This document shows positions 17,304 through 26,007 of a DNA stretch of 64,000 bases, piece after piece; within the stretch, counting starts at the first letter, position 1, and each line of letters starts with the position of its first letter. A program made the translations under genes and the position numbers. Origin of the DNA: Anaeromusa acidaminophila DSM 3853 (GTDB lineage: Bacteria > Bacillota > Negativicutes > Anaeromusales > Anaeromusaceae); assembly GCF_000374545.1 (NCBI RefSeq), contig NZ_KB894585.1, positions 1 through 64,000 on the forward strand, in the 5' to 3' direction. The notes beneath the pieces were generated by a model, which saw only the letters and a program-made list of their open reading frames with translations, was not told the origin of the DNA and made no database searches.

Positions 17304-18384
17304 GATTGCCATTTCTGGTTATTATGGTTTTTCCAACGCCGGTGATGAGGCGATGCTGGCGGCGATGATTGAAGTCCTTGGAGATCTGGCGCCGGAAGTG
17401 ACCATTACGGTCATTTCCGGCAATCCGGATGATACGCGCCGCCGCCATGGCGTGCAGGCGGTGCATCGTCTGGATGTGCCGGCGGTGATGCGTCTTTTGA
17501 AGCGTTCGCAGTTACTTATTAGCGGCGGCGGCAGTTTGCTTCAGGACGTGACCAGCGAGCGGAGCCTCTATTACTATTTGGGGGTCATGTGGCTGGCTAG
17601 GCGCATGGGAACGCCGGTTATGCTGTATTCGCAAGGAATTGGGCCGGTTTGCGGTTCCTTGGCTCAGCGAGTTATGCGCTATGTAGGCAATGACGCGGCT
17701 CTGATCACGGTGCGTGACGAAGGTTCGCTGGAAGAATTGCGGCGTCTGCATATTAGCAGGCCGCCGCAGGAAGTGACTGCGGACCCGGTACTAGCGATGC
17801 ATCCGGTGGACAAAGGACTGGGGCGTGGCATTTTGAAGCGCCATGGTCTGGAGGGCACAGCGCCGTTAGTGGGCTTGGCCATTCGCGAGTGGCAGGGCTG
17901 GGACGGCTATAAGGACGCGCTGGCGCAAGCCGCAGATCGGCTGGTGGAGAGTTGCGGCGCCCGGATTGTGTTTTTGCCGATGCAGTCCACGGAAGATATA
18001 CAGGCGGCGCGCAAGGTGCAGGCTCGCATGAAGCAGCATTCGGTGGTTCTCCAGGACGCGTATACCACGAGCGAACTGTTGTCGCTGGTGGGGAATTTAG
18101 ATGTTCTTTTAGGCATTCGGCTGCATGCGCTGATTTTTGCGGCAATTATGCAAGTGCCGTTAATCGGCATTTCCTATGATCCGAAGATTGAACGTTTCTT
18201 ATCTATGCTGGGCGAAAAACCCATTGGGTCGCTGCGCAGTCTGCAGGCGGAGGAACTGTCCGAAGCGGTGCAGGCCTTGCTGCAGAATCCGGCGCGCCCG
18301 TGGCTGCCGCGCATGAAAGAATTGCGTGATAAAGCCTATCGGGCCGCAGAGCTGGCGATCGATTTGTTGAATAAGAAATCGTAA
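17296..18384 (+). CDS. csaB: Polysaccharide pyruvyl transferase CsaB
   Basis: Transfers pyruvate from phosphoenolpyruvate to a sugar of a cell-wall polymer, making the ketal recognised by SLH domains of surface proteins. The 362-residue product begins ISGYYGFSNAGDEAM, a glycosyltransferase-like N-terminal loop of this family, and has LLISGGGSLLQDVTSERSLY, SQGIGPV and the C-terminal DVLLGIRLHALIFAA with the conserved Arg/His. ATG 17296 overlaps the DUF5693 gene by 8 bp, with AGGGG close upstream. Negativicutes tether their outer membrane through SLH-domain proteins, so CsaB may serve that purpose, although polyaminated peptidoglycan is the documented ligand in some members. Confidence 0.9.
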   Translation: MSEIAISGYYGFSNAGDEAMLAAMIEVLGDLAPEVTITVISGNPDDTRRRHGVQAVHRLDVPAVMRLLKRSQLLISGGGSLLQDVTSERSLYYYLGVMWLARRMGTPVMLYSQGIGPVCGSLAQRVMRYVGNDAALITVRDEGSLEELRRLHISRPPQEVTADPVLAMHPVDKGLGRGILKRHGLEGTAPLVGLAIREWQGWDGYKDALAQAADRLVESCGARIVFLPMQSTEDIQAARKVQARMKQHSVVLQDAYTTSELLSLVGNLDVLLGIRLHALIFAAIMQVPLIGISYDPKIERFLSMLGEKPIGSLRSLQAEELSEAVQALLQNPARPWLPRMKELRDKAYRAAELAIDLLNKKS

Positions 18385-18475
18385 AATAGAGAGAAAAAAT
18401 AAAAATCATAGTTGCACAAGGGAACATACGCTTTTAAGTAAGAAAAAGTTCCCGAAAATGAGGAGGAGAATAATA

Positions 18476-19306
18476 GTGGCTAACTTAAGTGCCCAGGAAG
18501 TGGCGGAATTGGCGCAACGCGCCAAAGCGATTCGTCGGCATATTGTTTCAATGGTGACGGAGGCGCAATCGGGTCATCCCGGCGGCTCTTTGTCGGCAGC
18601 TGAGATTCTGACGCTGCTCTATTTCAAAGTGATGAATATCGATGCCGCTAAGGCAGGCGATGCAGAGCGGGATCGTTTTGTTTTGTCTAAAGGTCATGCT
18701 GCGCCGGTATTGTACGCTACTTTGGCGGAAAAAGGCTTTTTCCCGGTAGGGGAGCTGCCGTCATTGCGGCGTATTAATTCGCGTTTGCAGGGGCATCCTA
18801 GCCGCAAAGACCTGCCAGGCGTTGAAATGTCCACTGGTTCTTTGGGACAGGGACTGAGTGCCGCAAATGGGATGGCTTTGGCTGCTCGTTTGGATAACAG
18901 CGCTCGCCGGATTTACGCATTGCTGGGTGATGGCGAGCTGGAAGAAGGCATGGTTTGGGAAGCGGCTATGTTCGCGGCCCATTATAAGCTGGATAATTTG
19001 ATCGCGTTTGTAGACTTCAATGGTCTGCAGATTGACGGTCCGGTGGCTGAAGTTCTTTCGCCGCTACCGATTGATAAGAAATTCGAAGCCTTTGGCTGGA
19101 ATGTTATCCTAGCCGACGGCCATGATTTGCAAGATTTGTATCGTGCAGTGGAAGTGGCCAAAACGGTGAAAGGAAAGCCGTCGGTCATTATTGCCCGCAC
19201 CGTGAAGGGCAAGGGCGTCAGCAAAATGGAAAATGCCGTGGATTGGCATGGCAAGGCTCCTTCAGTAGAAGAGTGCCGCACATTCTTAAGCGAATTAGAC
19301 GATTGA
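18476..19306 (+). CDS. Transketolase, N-terminal subunit
   Basis: Thiamine-diphosphate-binding half of a split transketolase in the non-oxidative pentose phosphate pathway. The 276-residue product has SGHPGGSLSAAEILTLLYF, SKGHAAPVLYATLA, MSTGSLGQGLS and the ThDP motif GDGELEEGMVWEA ending in FVDFN. GTG 18476 is preferred because AGGAGGAG (18461-18468) lies 7 nt upstream; the upstream ATG 18458 overlaps that ribosome binding site. The C-terminal subunit gene begins 14 bp after its stop. Split transketolases are common in Clostridia, Negativicutes and archaea. Confidence 0.95.
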   Translation: MANLSAQEVAELAQRAKAIRRHIVSMVTEAQSGHPGGSLSAAEILTLLYFKVMNIDAAKAGDAERDRFVLSKGHAAPVLYATLAEKGFFPVGELPSLRRINSRLQGHPSRKDLPGVEMSTGSLGQGLSAANGMALAARLDNSARRIYALLGDGELEEGMVWEAAMFAAHYKLDNLIAFVDFNGLQIDGPVAEVLSPLPIDKKFEAFGWNVILADGHDLQDLYRAVEVAKTVKGKPSVIIARTVKGKGVSKMENAVDWHGKAPSVEECRTFLSELDD

Positions 19307-19320
19307 CGGGGTGATAAAAA

Positions 19321-20256
19321 ATGGGTAAAGCAACACGTGAAGCATACGGTGAAGCGCTGAAGGAAATTGGCGGCAAAAACGAACAGATTGTTGTTTTAGA
19401 TGCAGATTTGTCCAAGTCTACTAAAACGAATGTCTTTGCCAAAGCGTATCCGCAGCGATTTTTCAATGTCGGCATTGCCGAACAGAATTTGGTAGGAACG
19501 GCTGCCGGTTTAGCTGCCAGCGGCAAGGTTCCTTTTGTTTCTACTTTTGCCATGTTTGCAGCCGGACGGGCTTTTGAGCAGATCCGCAATTCGGTTTGCT
19601 ATCCGAAACTGAACGTCAAGGTAGCGGCAACGCATGCCGGTTTAACCGTAGGGGAAGACGGCGCTTCTCACCAAGCGATTGAAGACGTGTCCCTTATGCG
19701 TAGTCTGCCGAACATGACAGTGCTGGTTCCTGCGGATGAGGAAGAAACTCGCCAGGCGATTGCTTGGGCTGCAGAATATCAGGGCCCTGTCTATATTCGG
19801 TTAGGACGCATGTCGGTGGATGCGGTTAGTCCGGAAGGCTATGTTTTTGCTCCGGCAAAGGCGGCCCTATTGACAGAGGGAAATGATGTGACGCTGATTG
19901 CTAACGGCGTCATGGTAACGGCTGCGTTGGAAGCGGCTAAGACACTGGCGACGGAAGGCATTCAGGCGCGAGTAATTAATATGGCCAGCGTGAAACCGTT
20001 GGATGCGGCTGCCGTTGTAAGCGCCGCCAAGGAAACCGGCGCTATTGTGACCTGCGAAGAGCACAGCATTATCGGCGGTCTGGGCAGTGCGGTGGCGGAA
20101 GTATTGGCAGAACAGGCTCCGGCCCCAATGGAGCGCGTCGGCGTTAAGGATACCTTTGGCGAGTCTGGTAAGCCTAAAGAGCTGTTGGCTAAATACGGCT
20201 TGACGGCAGTGGACGTAGCTGAAGCGGCGCGTCGCGTTGTGGCGCGTAAGAAATAA
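19321..20256 (+). CDS. Transketolase, C-terminal subunit
   Basis: Pyrimidine-binding and C-terminal domains of the split transketolase; it completes the active site with the preceding subunit. The 311-residue product contains FFNVGIAEQNLVGTAAGLAA with the catalytic glutamate of the ThDP-activating loop, THAGLTVGEDGASHQ, and the C-terminal domain from about residue 190 (VTLIANGVMVTAALEA). The start ATG 19321 follows GGGGTGATAAAA. The gene ends before a strong terminator, so the two subunits form a bicistronic unit. Confidence 0.95.
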   Translation: MGKATREAYGEALKEIGGKNEQIVVLDADLSKSTKTNVFAKAYPQRFFNVGIAEQNLVGTAAGLAASGKVPFVSTFAMFAAGRAFEQIRNSVCYPKLNVKVAATHAGLTVGEDGASHQAIEDVSLMRSLPNMTVLVPADEEETRQAIAWAAEYQGPVYIRLGRMSVDAVSPEGYVFAPAKAALLTEGNDVTLIANGVMVTAALEAAKTLATEGIQARVINMASVKPLDAAAVVSAAKETGAIVTCEEHSIIGGLGSAVAEVLAEQAPAPMERVGVKDTFGESGKPKELLAKYGLTAVDVAEAARRVVARKK

Positions 20257-20272
20257 AATGACTTATAGTGAG

Positions 20273-20303
20273 GCAGGGAGGCCAATGGCCTTCCTGCTTT
20301 TTT
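20273..20303 (+). terminator. Intrinsic terminator after the transketolase genes
   Basis: GCAGGGAGGCC and GGCCTTCCTGC pair around AAT with one mismatch and are followed by TTTTTT. Confidence 0.9.
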
Positions 20304-20325
20304 GACGTATTAGGAACGGATTTTG

Positions 20326-20372
20326 AACAAGAGTATAGGGAGAACCCTCCATTTACTCACTCTACTCCTGTT
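20326..20372. repeat. Family A repeat, shortened copy A5
   Basis: A short left-arm remnant (AACAAGAGTATAGGGAG, 20326-20342) is joined almost directly to a right arm (ACCCTCCATTTACTCACTC..., 20344-20372, ending TACTCCTGTTT). The outer flank TAGGAACGGATTTTGAACAAG matches copies A1, A4 and A7. It looks like a deletion derivative. The rest of the gap before ftsE shows no gene. Confidence 0.7.
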
Positions 20373-20482
20373 TAAATAATTCGTGTTCCCAAAATATTTC
20401 CCCGTCCGAGGCAGGTGTTTTTCGAGAGGACGTCAAATATGACTATGTTTAGAGTTTTTAGGAGTAGTAGGGGGAACAGTCG

Positions 20483-21169
20483 TTGATTCATATGAAGAAC
20501 GTCGGCAAGGTTTACGACAGCGGCATCGTAGCGTTGCGCGACATCAATGTGGATATTCAAAAAGGGGAATTTGTCTTTGTTGTAGGTCCTTCCGGAGCGG
20601 GAAAAACGACCTTTACGAAGATGATTTTCCGAGAGGAACTGCCGACCCAAGGGCAATTGGTAGTCAATGGCCGCAATGTGACGGCGTTAAAATCCAGCGA
20701 AGTGCCGTATTTTAGGCGTAGCCTGGGTATTATTTTTCAGGACTATCGGTTGCTGCCGAACCGGACGGTGTATGAAAATGTGGCGTTTGCCATGCAGGTT
20801 ATCGAGGCGCCGCGCCGAGAAATTCAAAAACGGGTGAACCATGTGCTGGAACTGGTGGGGCTGCGTTATCGGGCGCGCAACTTTCCTACAGAGTTATCCG
20901 GCGGCGAGCAGCAGCGCGTAGCTATTGCTAGAGCGATTGTAAACAACCCGGTGGTAGTCATTGCCGACGAACCGACAGGGAATTTAGACCCGGAAACATC
21001 CTGGGAAATCATGAAAATTTTTGAACGCATCAATAAAAATGGCACGACGATTGTAATGGCGACTCATGATAAGACCGTAGTGGATACCATGCGCAAGCGG
21101 GTTATCGCCATTGAACGCAGCAGTATTGTTCGTGACGAGGCCAAAGGGGTATACGGTTATGAAGATTAG
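20483..21169 (+). CDS. ftsE: Cell division ATPase FtsE
   Basis: ABC-type ATPase that with FtsX activates a peptidoglycan hydrolase at the division site. The 228-residue product has Walker A GPSGAGKTT (about residue 36), Q-loop IIFQDYRLLPN, signature [15 protein letters not shown], Walker B VVIADEPTGNLDPE and MATHDKTVV. The start is TTG 20483, 7 nt after AGGGGGAA; an ATG three codons later is a less favoured alternative. It overlaps ftsX by 11 bp. In this window the likely effector is the adjacent EnvC-like M23 protein. Confidence 0.96.
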   Translation: MIHMKNVGKVYDSGIVALRDINVDIQKGEFVFVVGPSGAGKTTFTKMIFREELPTQGQLVVNGRNVTALKSSEVPYFRRSLGIIFQDYRLLPNRTVYENVAFAMQVIEAPRREIQKRVNHVLELVGLRYRARNFPTELSGGEQQRVAIARAIVNNPVVVIADEPTGNLDPETSWEIMKIFERINKNGTTIVMATHDKTVVDTMRKRVIAIERSSIVRDEAKGVYGYED

Positions 21170-22046
21170 TACCTTCGAGTATTTTGTCAGGGAAGCGTTT
21201 ATTTCCATGCGGCGCAACGGCTTGATGAGCGTGGCGTCAGTGAGTACTATGGCTCTATCCCTATTTATTCTGGGGATGTTCCTAATTTTGGTTTTGAATC
21301 TGACTCACTTGGCTTCAGCCTTGGAGTCGCAAGTGCAGATTTCCGTATATCTGCAGGATGGCTTATCGGAATACGAGCATCGGGAGATTGGCACGCGCAT
21401 TACTAAAATGCAGGGCGTAAACCAGGTGCTTTTTGTGACAAAGGCTGAAGCGATGAAGCGCTTTCAAGAGCGCCTAGGCGAGCAAAAAAATCTCCTGAAC
21501 GCCTTAGGAGAAACCAATCCTTTGCCCAATGCCTTTGAAGTCAAAGTGGATAAGCCGGAGCAGGTGAAGGCGGTAGCAAAGGCGATAGGGGAAATCAAAG
21601 GCGTGGAGAATGCCAAATACGGTCAAGAAGTCATTGAACAGCTATTTGCTTTGACAAAATTGATTCGAACCTTTGGGTTGATTTTGATTATCTTGTTGGC
21701 GTTGGCGGCTATTTTCATCATTGCCAATACCATTCGCCTTACGGTATTTGCGCGGCGCAAGGAAATCGGCATTATGAAGTATGTTGGCGCTACGGATAGC
21801 TTCATTCGCTGGCCTTTCTTGATCGAAGGAGTTATGTTGGGAATTGGCGGCGCGCTCTTGTCGGTGCTGATTTTGTCACAGACGTATGGCTTGCTGGTGG
21901 AGCGTATTTACGAGTCGTTGGCTTTTTTACCGCTTTTGCCGCAATATCCTTTTATTTTGCAGATTAGCTTGCTGTTATTGATGGTGGGCATGGTGGTAGG
22001 AGCCTTAGGCAGCGCCGTATCGTTGCGGCGGTTTATGAAGGTGTAG
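21159..22046 (+). CDS. ftsX: Cell division membrane protein FtsX
   Basis: Transmembrane partner of FtsE that transmits ATP-driven movement to a wall hydrolase outside the membrane. The 295-residue product has an N-terminal helix (about 28-50), an extracytoplasmic loop (about 50-165) and three C-terminal helices starting near residues 170, 225 and 260, the standard FtsX topology with an FtsX/MacB-like domain ([15 protein letters not shown]). ATG 21159 lies within the end of ftsE, so the two are translationally coupled. The M23 gene follows after 29 bp. Confidence 0.95.
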   Translation: MKISTFEYFVREAFISMRRNGLMSVASVSTMALSLFILGMFLILVLNLTHLASALESQVQISVYLQDGLSEYEHREIGTRITKMQGVNQVLFVTKAEAMKRFQERLGEQKNLLNALGETNPLPNAFEVKVDKPEQVKAVAKAIGEIKGVENAKYGQEVIEQLFALTKLIRTFGLILIILLALAAIFIIANTIRLTVFARRKEIGIMKYVGATDSFIRWPFLIEGVMLGIGGALLSVLILSQTYGLLVERIYESLAFLPLLPQYPFILQISLLLLMVGMVVGALGSAVSLRRFMKV

Positions 22047-22075
22047 CATGGTTGTTGTACATACAGGAGGTAGTC

Positions 22076-23191
22076 ATGTTGACAATGCGTAAACTGACGG
22101 CGGCCGGGGTGGCTGCAGCTTTACTGGGTTTGTCTCTAACACCCGTATGGGCGTATTCGGAGGATGATTTGGAAAGCGTGCAGCGGCAGATGCGCGAACA
22201 GCGTCAGCGCGCCTCGGAAGCGCAGCAGCAGGTGGACAGTGTATCGACGCAGCTGAAACAAGTGCAGGTGCAGTTGGATACGGCTATGGAAGAGTACAAT
22301 GGCATTACATCGGCTTTATCTCAAACGAAACAGCAGATTCAGACGAATGAGAAGGTGCTGGCTGAAACGGAAGCGCGCCTAGCAAAACGCGTGGTGATCT
22401 TGAATAAACGCATGCGCGATATTTATGAAAACGGCCAAATCAACTATTTGGACGTTCTCTTGGGAGCGCATGATTTTAACGACTTTTCGACGCGTATGGA
22501 ACTGTTGCGGCGCATTCTTTCGCAAGACAGCGAGCTGATGCTGCAAGTGCGCACGGAGCGGGATTTGGTAATGCAGAAGCGGGCGGAGCTGGAGCAAGAT
22601 CATCAGCGTATTTCGCAGTTGCAAGCGGCGGCGGAGGAAAAACGGCTGCAAATTGCTTCGCGCAAGCAGGAAAAGCAGAAAGTCTTGGATTCGGCGGTAA
22701 ACGAGCGGGATACGGCGGAACAGGCGTATCAAGAGCTTATGGCGATGTCGCAGGACATTGAGCAGCGTTTGCGGAGTCGTACCAGCAGCGGACGCGTAGC
22801 TCAGGCTACGGGGGCGCTGGCTTGGCCGACTTCGGGTGAAATTACGTCTCCCTTCGGTTGGCGGACGCATCCGATTTTTGGCACGTCCCGCTTCCATAGC
22901 GGCATTGATATCGGCGCTGATTCTGGTGATCCGGTAGTGGCGGCTGATGGCGGCGTTGTGATTGAAGCCGGCTGGATGGGCGGCTATGGCAAAGCGGTCA
23001 TCATTGATCATGGTAATGGTATTACGACGTTGTATGCGCATAATTCGGCGCTTCTTGTGAGCGAAGGACAGAGCGTGCGTAAAGGCGAATTGATTTCCCG
23101 CGTAGGTTCTACTGGATATTCCACAGGGCCGCATCTTCATTTTGAGGTGCGCCAAAATGGTTCGCCGGTTAATCCGTTGAACTATCTGTGA
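22076..23191 (+). CDS. EnvC-like M23 murein hydrolase / hydrolase activator
   Basis: A secreted protein of 371 residues with a signal peptide (cleavage near residue 25, VWAYS), a long coiled coil (about 28-240, rich in Gln, Glu and Arg) and a C-terminal LytM/M23 domain (about 255-371). The M23 zinc ligands appear conserved: [12 protein letters not shown] and the final GPHLHFEVR. It therefore could be an active endopeptidase rather than a pure activator like E. coli EnvC. The position directly after ftsEX fits coiled-coil proteins that FtsX controls (EnvC, CwlO). ATG 22076 has AGGAGG 5 nt upstream. Confidence 0.92.
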   Translation: MLTMRKLTAAGVAAALLGLSLTPVWAYSEDDLESVQRQMREQRQRASEAQQQVDSVSTQLKQVQVQLDTAMEEYNGITSALSQTKQQIQTNEKVLAETEARLAKRVVILNKRMRDIYENGQINYLDVLLGAHDFNDFSTRMELLRRILSQDSELMLQVRTERDLVMQKRAELEQDHQRISQLQAAAEEKRLQIASRKQEKQKVLDSAVNERDTAEQAYQELMAMSQDIEQRLRSRTSSGRVAQATGALAWPTSGEITSPFGWRTHPIFGTSRFHSGIDIGADSGDPVVAADGGVVIEAGWMGGYGKAVIIDHGNGITTLYAHNSALLVSEGQSVRKGELISRVGSTGYSTGPHLHFEVRQNGSPVNPLNYL

Positions 23192-23263
23192 TGCGAATAG
23201 GGAATCCGAGAAGAACATTGTGGTAGATCAATTGTATTTTTTAAATAAAATGAGGTGTAGCCA

Positions 23264-24409
23264 TTGAGGCGGGGGAAATTATGGGCGGGTGCGGCAGTAC
23301 TGGTGCTCATTACGATGTTTGCCACCTTGGGCGGAGTATTTTACATTTTCCGTCTTTCGGCGGAAGATGGGTTGCAGGCGCTGCGGTTTTTTCGGGCTTT
23401 TAAAGCCGTGCAAGCCCAGTATGTAGAAGGAACTGATACGCAAAAGCTGATGAGCGGGGCCATTCGTGGCATGGTCGCTTCCTTGGAGGATCCGCACTCT
23501 ATCTATATGGATGAAAAGCTGTACAACGAATTCAAAGTAGAGACCTCCGGGGCTTTTGGCGGCGTTGGCATTGTAGTAGGGATGAAGGACAAGCAGTTGA
23601 TTGTCGTATCTCCGATTGAAGGCACGCCAGGGGAAAAAGCCGGCATTAAAAGCGGAGACCGTATTGTACGAATTGATGGGGTGGAAACCAAGAATATGCC
23701 CTTAGATGAAGCGGTGGGCAAGATTCGCGGTCCCGAAGGCTCGCAAATAACGTTGTCTGTTGAACGAGGCGAAGCAGAAGCTCTTGATTTTGCCTTAACC
23801 CGCTCTATTATTGACATCAAGACGGTAGGCGGAAAAATGCTGGATGAGCAAACCGGCTATATTCGGATTACTACCTTTAATGAGCATACTGGCGCTGATT
23901 TCTTAAAAAAATATCAAGAACTTGAGGAACAGGGCATGAAGCGCCTTGTCTTAGATCTGCGGAATAACCCTGGCGGCATTGTGGAGGAATCGGTTAAGGT
24001 GGCCGGACGCTTGGTGCCCAAAGGGCCTGTGGTTTCTATGGTGACGCGCAGCGGCAAAAAGGAAACCCGGTACTCGAACTTAGAAACACCTCCAATCCCC
24101 TTGGCCGTCTTGGTAAATGGCGGCAGCGCCAGTGCGTCGGAGATTGTCGCTGGCGCGGTTCAAGATACGCATGCCGGTACCTTGATAGGAACAAAAACGT
24201 TTGGCAAAGGATCTGTGCAGACGATCTACCGTCTTTCCGACGGAGCCATAAAATTGACTATTGCCAAGTATTATACTCCTGCAGAGCGTTCGATTAACGG
24301 CGTTGGCATTGAGCCGGATATTGTGGTGGAAGGCAATGGCGAACGGCGCGGCGAAGTCGGCTCTGATGCGCAGCTCGATAAGGCGCTGGAAGTATTGAGG
24401 CAGAAATAG
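23264..24409 (+). CDS. C-terminal processing peptidase (S41, CtpA/CtpB type)
   Basis: Serine protease anchored at the outer face of the inner membrane that trims or degrades proteins from their C-termini. The 381-residue product has an N-terminal transmembrane segment (about 7-29), a PDZ domain (about 95-175, GGVGIVVGMKDKQL onward) and the S41 domain. The nucleophile is probably S290 in GGSASASEIVAG, with the catalytic lysine in GTKTFGKGSVQT. The start is TTG 23264 behind a weak GAGGTG site. The order ftsEX, wall hydrolase, ctp, PDZ protein, uvrBA parallels Bacillus subtilis (ftsEX, ctpB, minJ, uvrBA). Confidence 0.94.
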   Translation: MRRGKLWAGAAVLVLITMFATLGGVFYIFRLSAEDGLQALRFFRAFKAVQAQYVEGTDTQKLMSGAIRGMVASLEDPHSIYMDEKLYNEFKVETSGAFGGVGIVVGMKDKQLIVVSPIEGTPGEKAGIKSGDRIVRIDGVETKNMPLDEAVGKIRGPEGSQITLSVERGEAEALDFALTRSIIDIKTVGGKMLDEQTGYIRITTFNEHTGADFLKKYQELEEQGMKRLVLDLRNNPGGIVEESVKVAGRLVPKGPVVSMVTRSGKKETRYSNLETPPIPLAVLVNGGSASASEIVAGAVQDTHAGTLIGTKTFGKGSVQTIYRLSDGAIKLTIAKYYTPAERSINGVGIEPDIVVEGNGERRGEVGSDAQLDKALEVLRQK

Positions 24410-24441
24410 TAATCTTCGTGTTTTCGAATCATGTATTCCCT

Positions 24442-24478
24442 AAAATAGCGGCAAGCGTTAAGCTTTGCCGCTATTTTT
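24442..24478 (+). terminator. Intrinsic terminator after ctp
   Basis: AAAATAGCGGCAAGC and GCTTTGCCGCTATTTTT form a long stem around GTTAA, with a single bulge, ending in a T-run. Confidence 0.9.
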
Positions 24479-24542
24479 GCAAAAAAAAAGCAGGAGTAAT
24501 AAGCAGATGCAGAGTATCTGAGCAGTAAAGGAGGGCTAAAAA

Positions 24543-25790
24543 ATGAGTTCTTGGCTGACTATTTTTGAGTTTATTGTGATCAAGACAATTGGCGTCTGCT
24601 TGGACCCTATGTTTTGGATGATTATGCTTCTAGTGGCGTGGCAGTACTGGCAGGCGCGCAAAAGGCAAAAAGCTATGTTTGGGGTTGTGACTTTTTCCAT
24701 GCGGCAGCATTTGGGATATATGTTTTTGTATGGTATTGTAGGCGGGCTTTTGGGAGGCGCTTTGCTGGCTTTGCTGGGCGTATCCTTTAACGCCATGGGT
24801 TTTGCCTATGTTTGGCCTTTAGCGGTGCTGTTGATGATTGCGAGCGCGCGGTTTATCTGCTTTGCTTATGCAGGCGGGCTTGTGGCTTTGTCCAGCGCGA
24901 TTTTTGGCTGGCCGGTGGTTAACGTACCGCATTTGCTTTCGTTAGTAGCGGTTTTGCATGTGGTAGAGAGCGTATTGATTGTGTTAAGCGGGCGTTATGG
25001 AGATTTGCCTTCGTTTTTGCGGCGCCGTGACGGCCAGGTTGTGGGCGCGTTTCAGTTGCAGAATTTTTGGCCTTTGCCGTTGGTATTGTTGATGGCGGTG
25101 GCCGTACCGGAAGGGGATGTGCGGGGGCTGACTTTGGGGGTGCCTTGGTGGCCTGTGCTGCCGTTGGGCTTGGACACGCCGGATGGTCAGCGATGGATGT
25201 ATGGTCTGCTGCCAGTTGTGGCTGCTTTAGGCTATTCGGATATGGCGGTAACGGAGCCGCCAGCTCGGCGTCGTTGGCGTACGGCATGGCAGCTGCTGGC
25301 GTATAGTTTGCTGCTTTTGGTGCTGGCAGTGGCATCAGCATGGCAGCATTGGCTGCAGCCAGTAGCGGCATTGCTGGCGCCAGTAGGACACGAATGGCTG
25401 ATCATGAAGGGGAATCGGCGGGAAACGCGCGGTAAGCCTTTTTATGCTCCGCCGATGCGGGGCGTCATGGTCTTGGATACCGTGCTAGACTCACCGGCGC
25501 GAGTGGCGGGACTGCGATCTGGGGATGTTTTACTGAGTGTCGACGGAGAGAACATTTCCAGCGGCGTGGAACTAGGGGAAGCTCTCTTGCGGGCAGGCAG
25601 TACCGTGCGGTTGCTTTGGCGGAGGGCGGACATACAAATGCAAAAAGAACTGCCATTGCCCGAAAATGGACGATTAGGAGTCATTCTTGTACCGGAAGGC
25701 GGAGAACTCAATGTCGCTGAACTGACAGAAGAGCGCTTTCCTTGGCAGGATTGGTGGGAAAAACGGAAAAAAGCCAAGCCTTTTGAATAA
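24543..25790 (+). CDS. MinJ-like polytopic membrane protein with C-terminal PDZ domain
   Basis: A 415-residue protein with about seven to eight hydrophobic segments through residue 285 and a C-terminal PDZ-like domain (about 300-385: GVMVLDTVLDSPARVAGLRSGDVLLSVDG in outline). This architecture and its position between ctp and uvrB match MinJ of Bacillus, which bridges DivIVA and the Min division inhibitors; sequence similarity cannot be judged by eye. ATG 24543 follows GGAGGGCTAAAAA. It lies behind the ctp terminator, so it may be transcribed separately. An alternative is a general PDZ scaffold of the envelope. Confidence 0.65.
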   Translation: MSSWLTIFEFIVIKTIGVCLDPMFWMIMLLVAWQYWQARKRQKAMFGVVTFSMRQHLGYMFLYGIVGGLLGGALLALLGVSFNAMGFAYVWPLAVLLMIASARFICFAYAGGLVALSSAIFGWPVVNVPHLLSLVAVLHVVESVLIVLSGRYGDLPSFLRRRDGQVVGAFQLQNFWPLPLVLLMAVAVPEGDVRGLTLGVPWWPVLPLGLDTPDGQRWMYGLLPVVAALGYSDMAVTEPPARRRWRTAWQLLAYSLLLLVLAVASAWQHWLQPVAALLAPVGHEWLIMKGNRRETRGKPFYAPPMRGVMVLDTVLDSPARVAGLRSGDVLLSVDGENISSGVELGEALLRAGSTVRLLWRRADIQMQKELPLPENGRLGVILVPEGGELNVAELTEERFPWQDWWEKRKKAKPFE

Positions 25791-25799
25791 GTTGTAGCA

Positions 25800-25846
25800 T
25801 TGCATTTAAGTGAGGGTGTGCTATAATTAAAAAAGAATGTATGTTC
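25800..25846 (+). promoter_or_regulatory. Promoter with LexA-like box before uvrBA
   Basis: TTGCAT (25800-25805) and TATAAT (25822-25827) with a 16-bp spacer form a likely promoter. GAATGTATGTTC (25835-25846), just downstream of the -10, is one base from the Gram-positive LexA half-site pair GAAC-N4-GTTC. This suggests SOS control of uvrBA. A second TATAAT (25929-25934) nearer the gene lacks a clear -35. Confidence 0.5.
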
Positions 25847-26007
25847 GAGAAAACTGATCTTGCGAAGAGCTGTGTGTTTTCGAATTACTTCTATTTTGAT
25901 TATGGTTTTTCTTAAATGAACAATATGATATAATTATTACTAATTAGGAATTAATCCAAAATATAATAAATGCATGCAGGTTCTTATTTTTGAAAAGAGG
26001 CGATACT

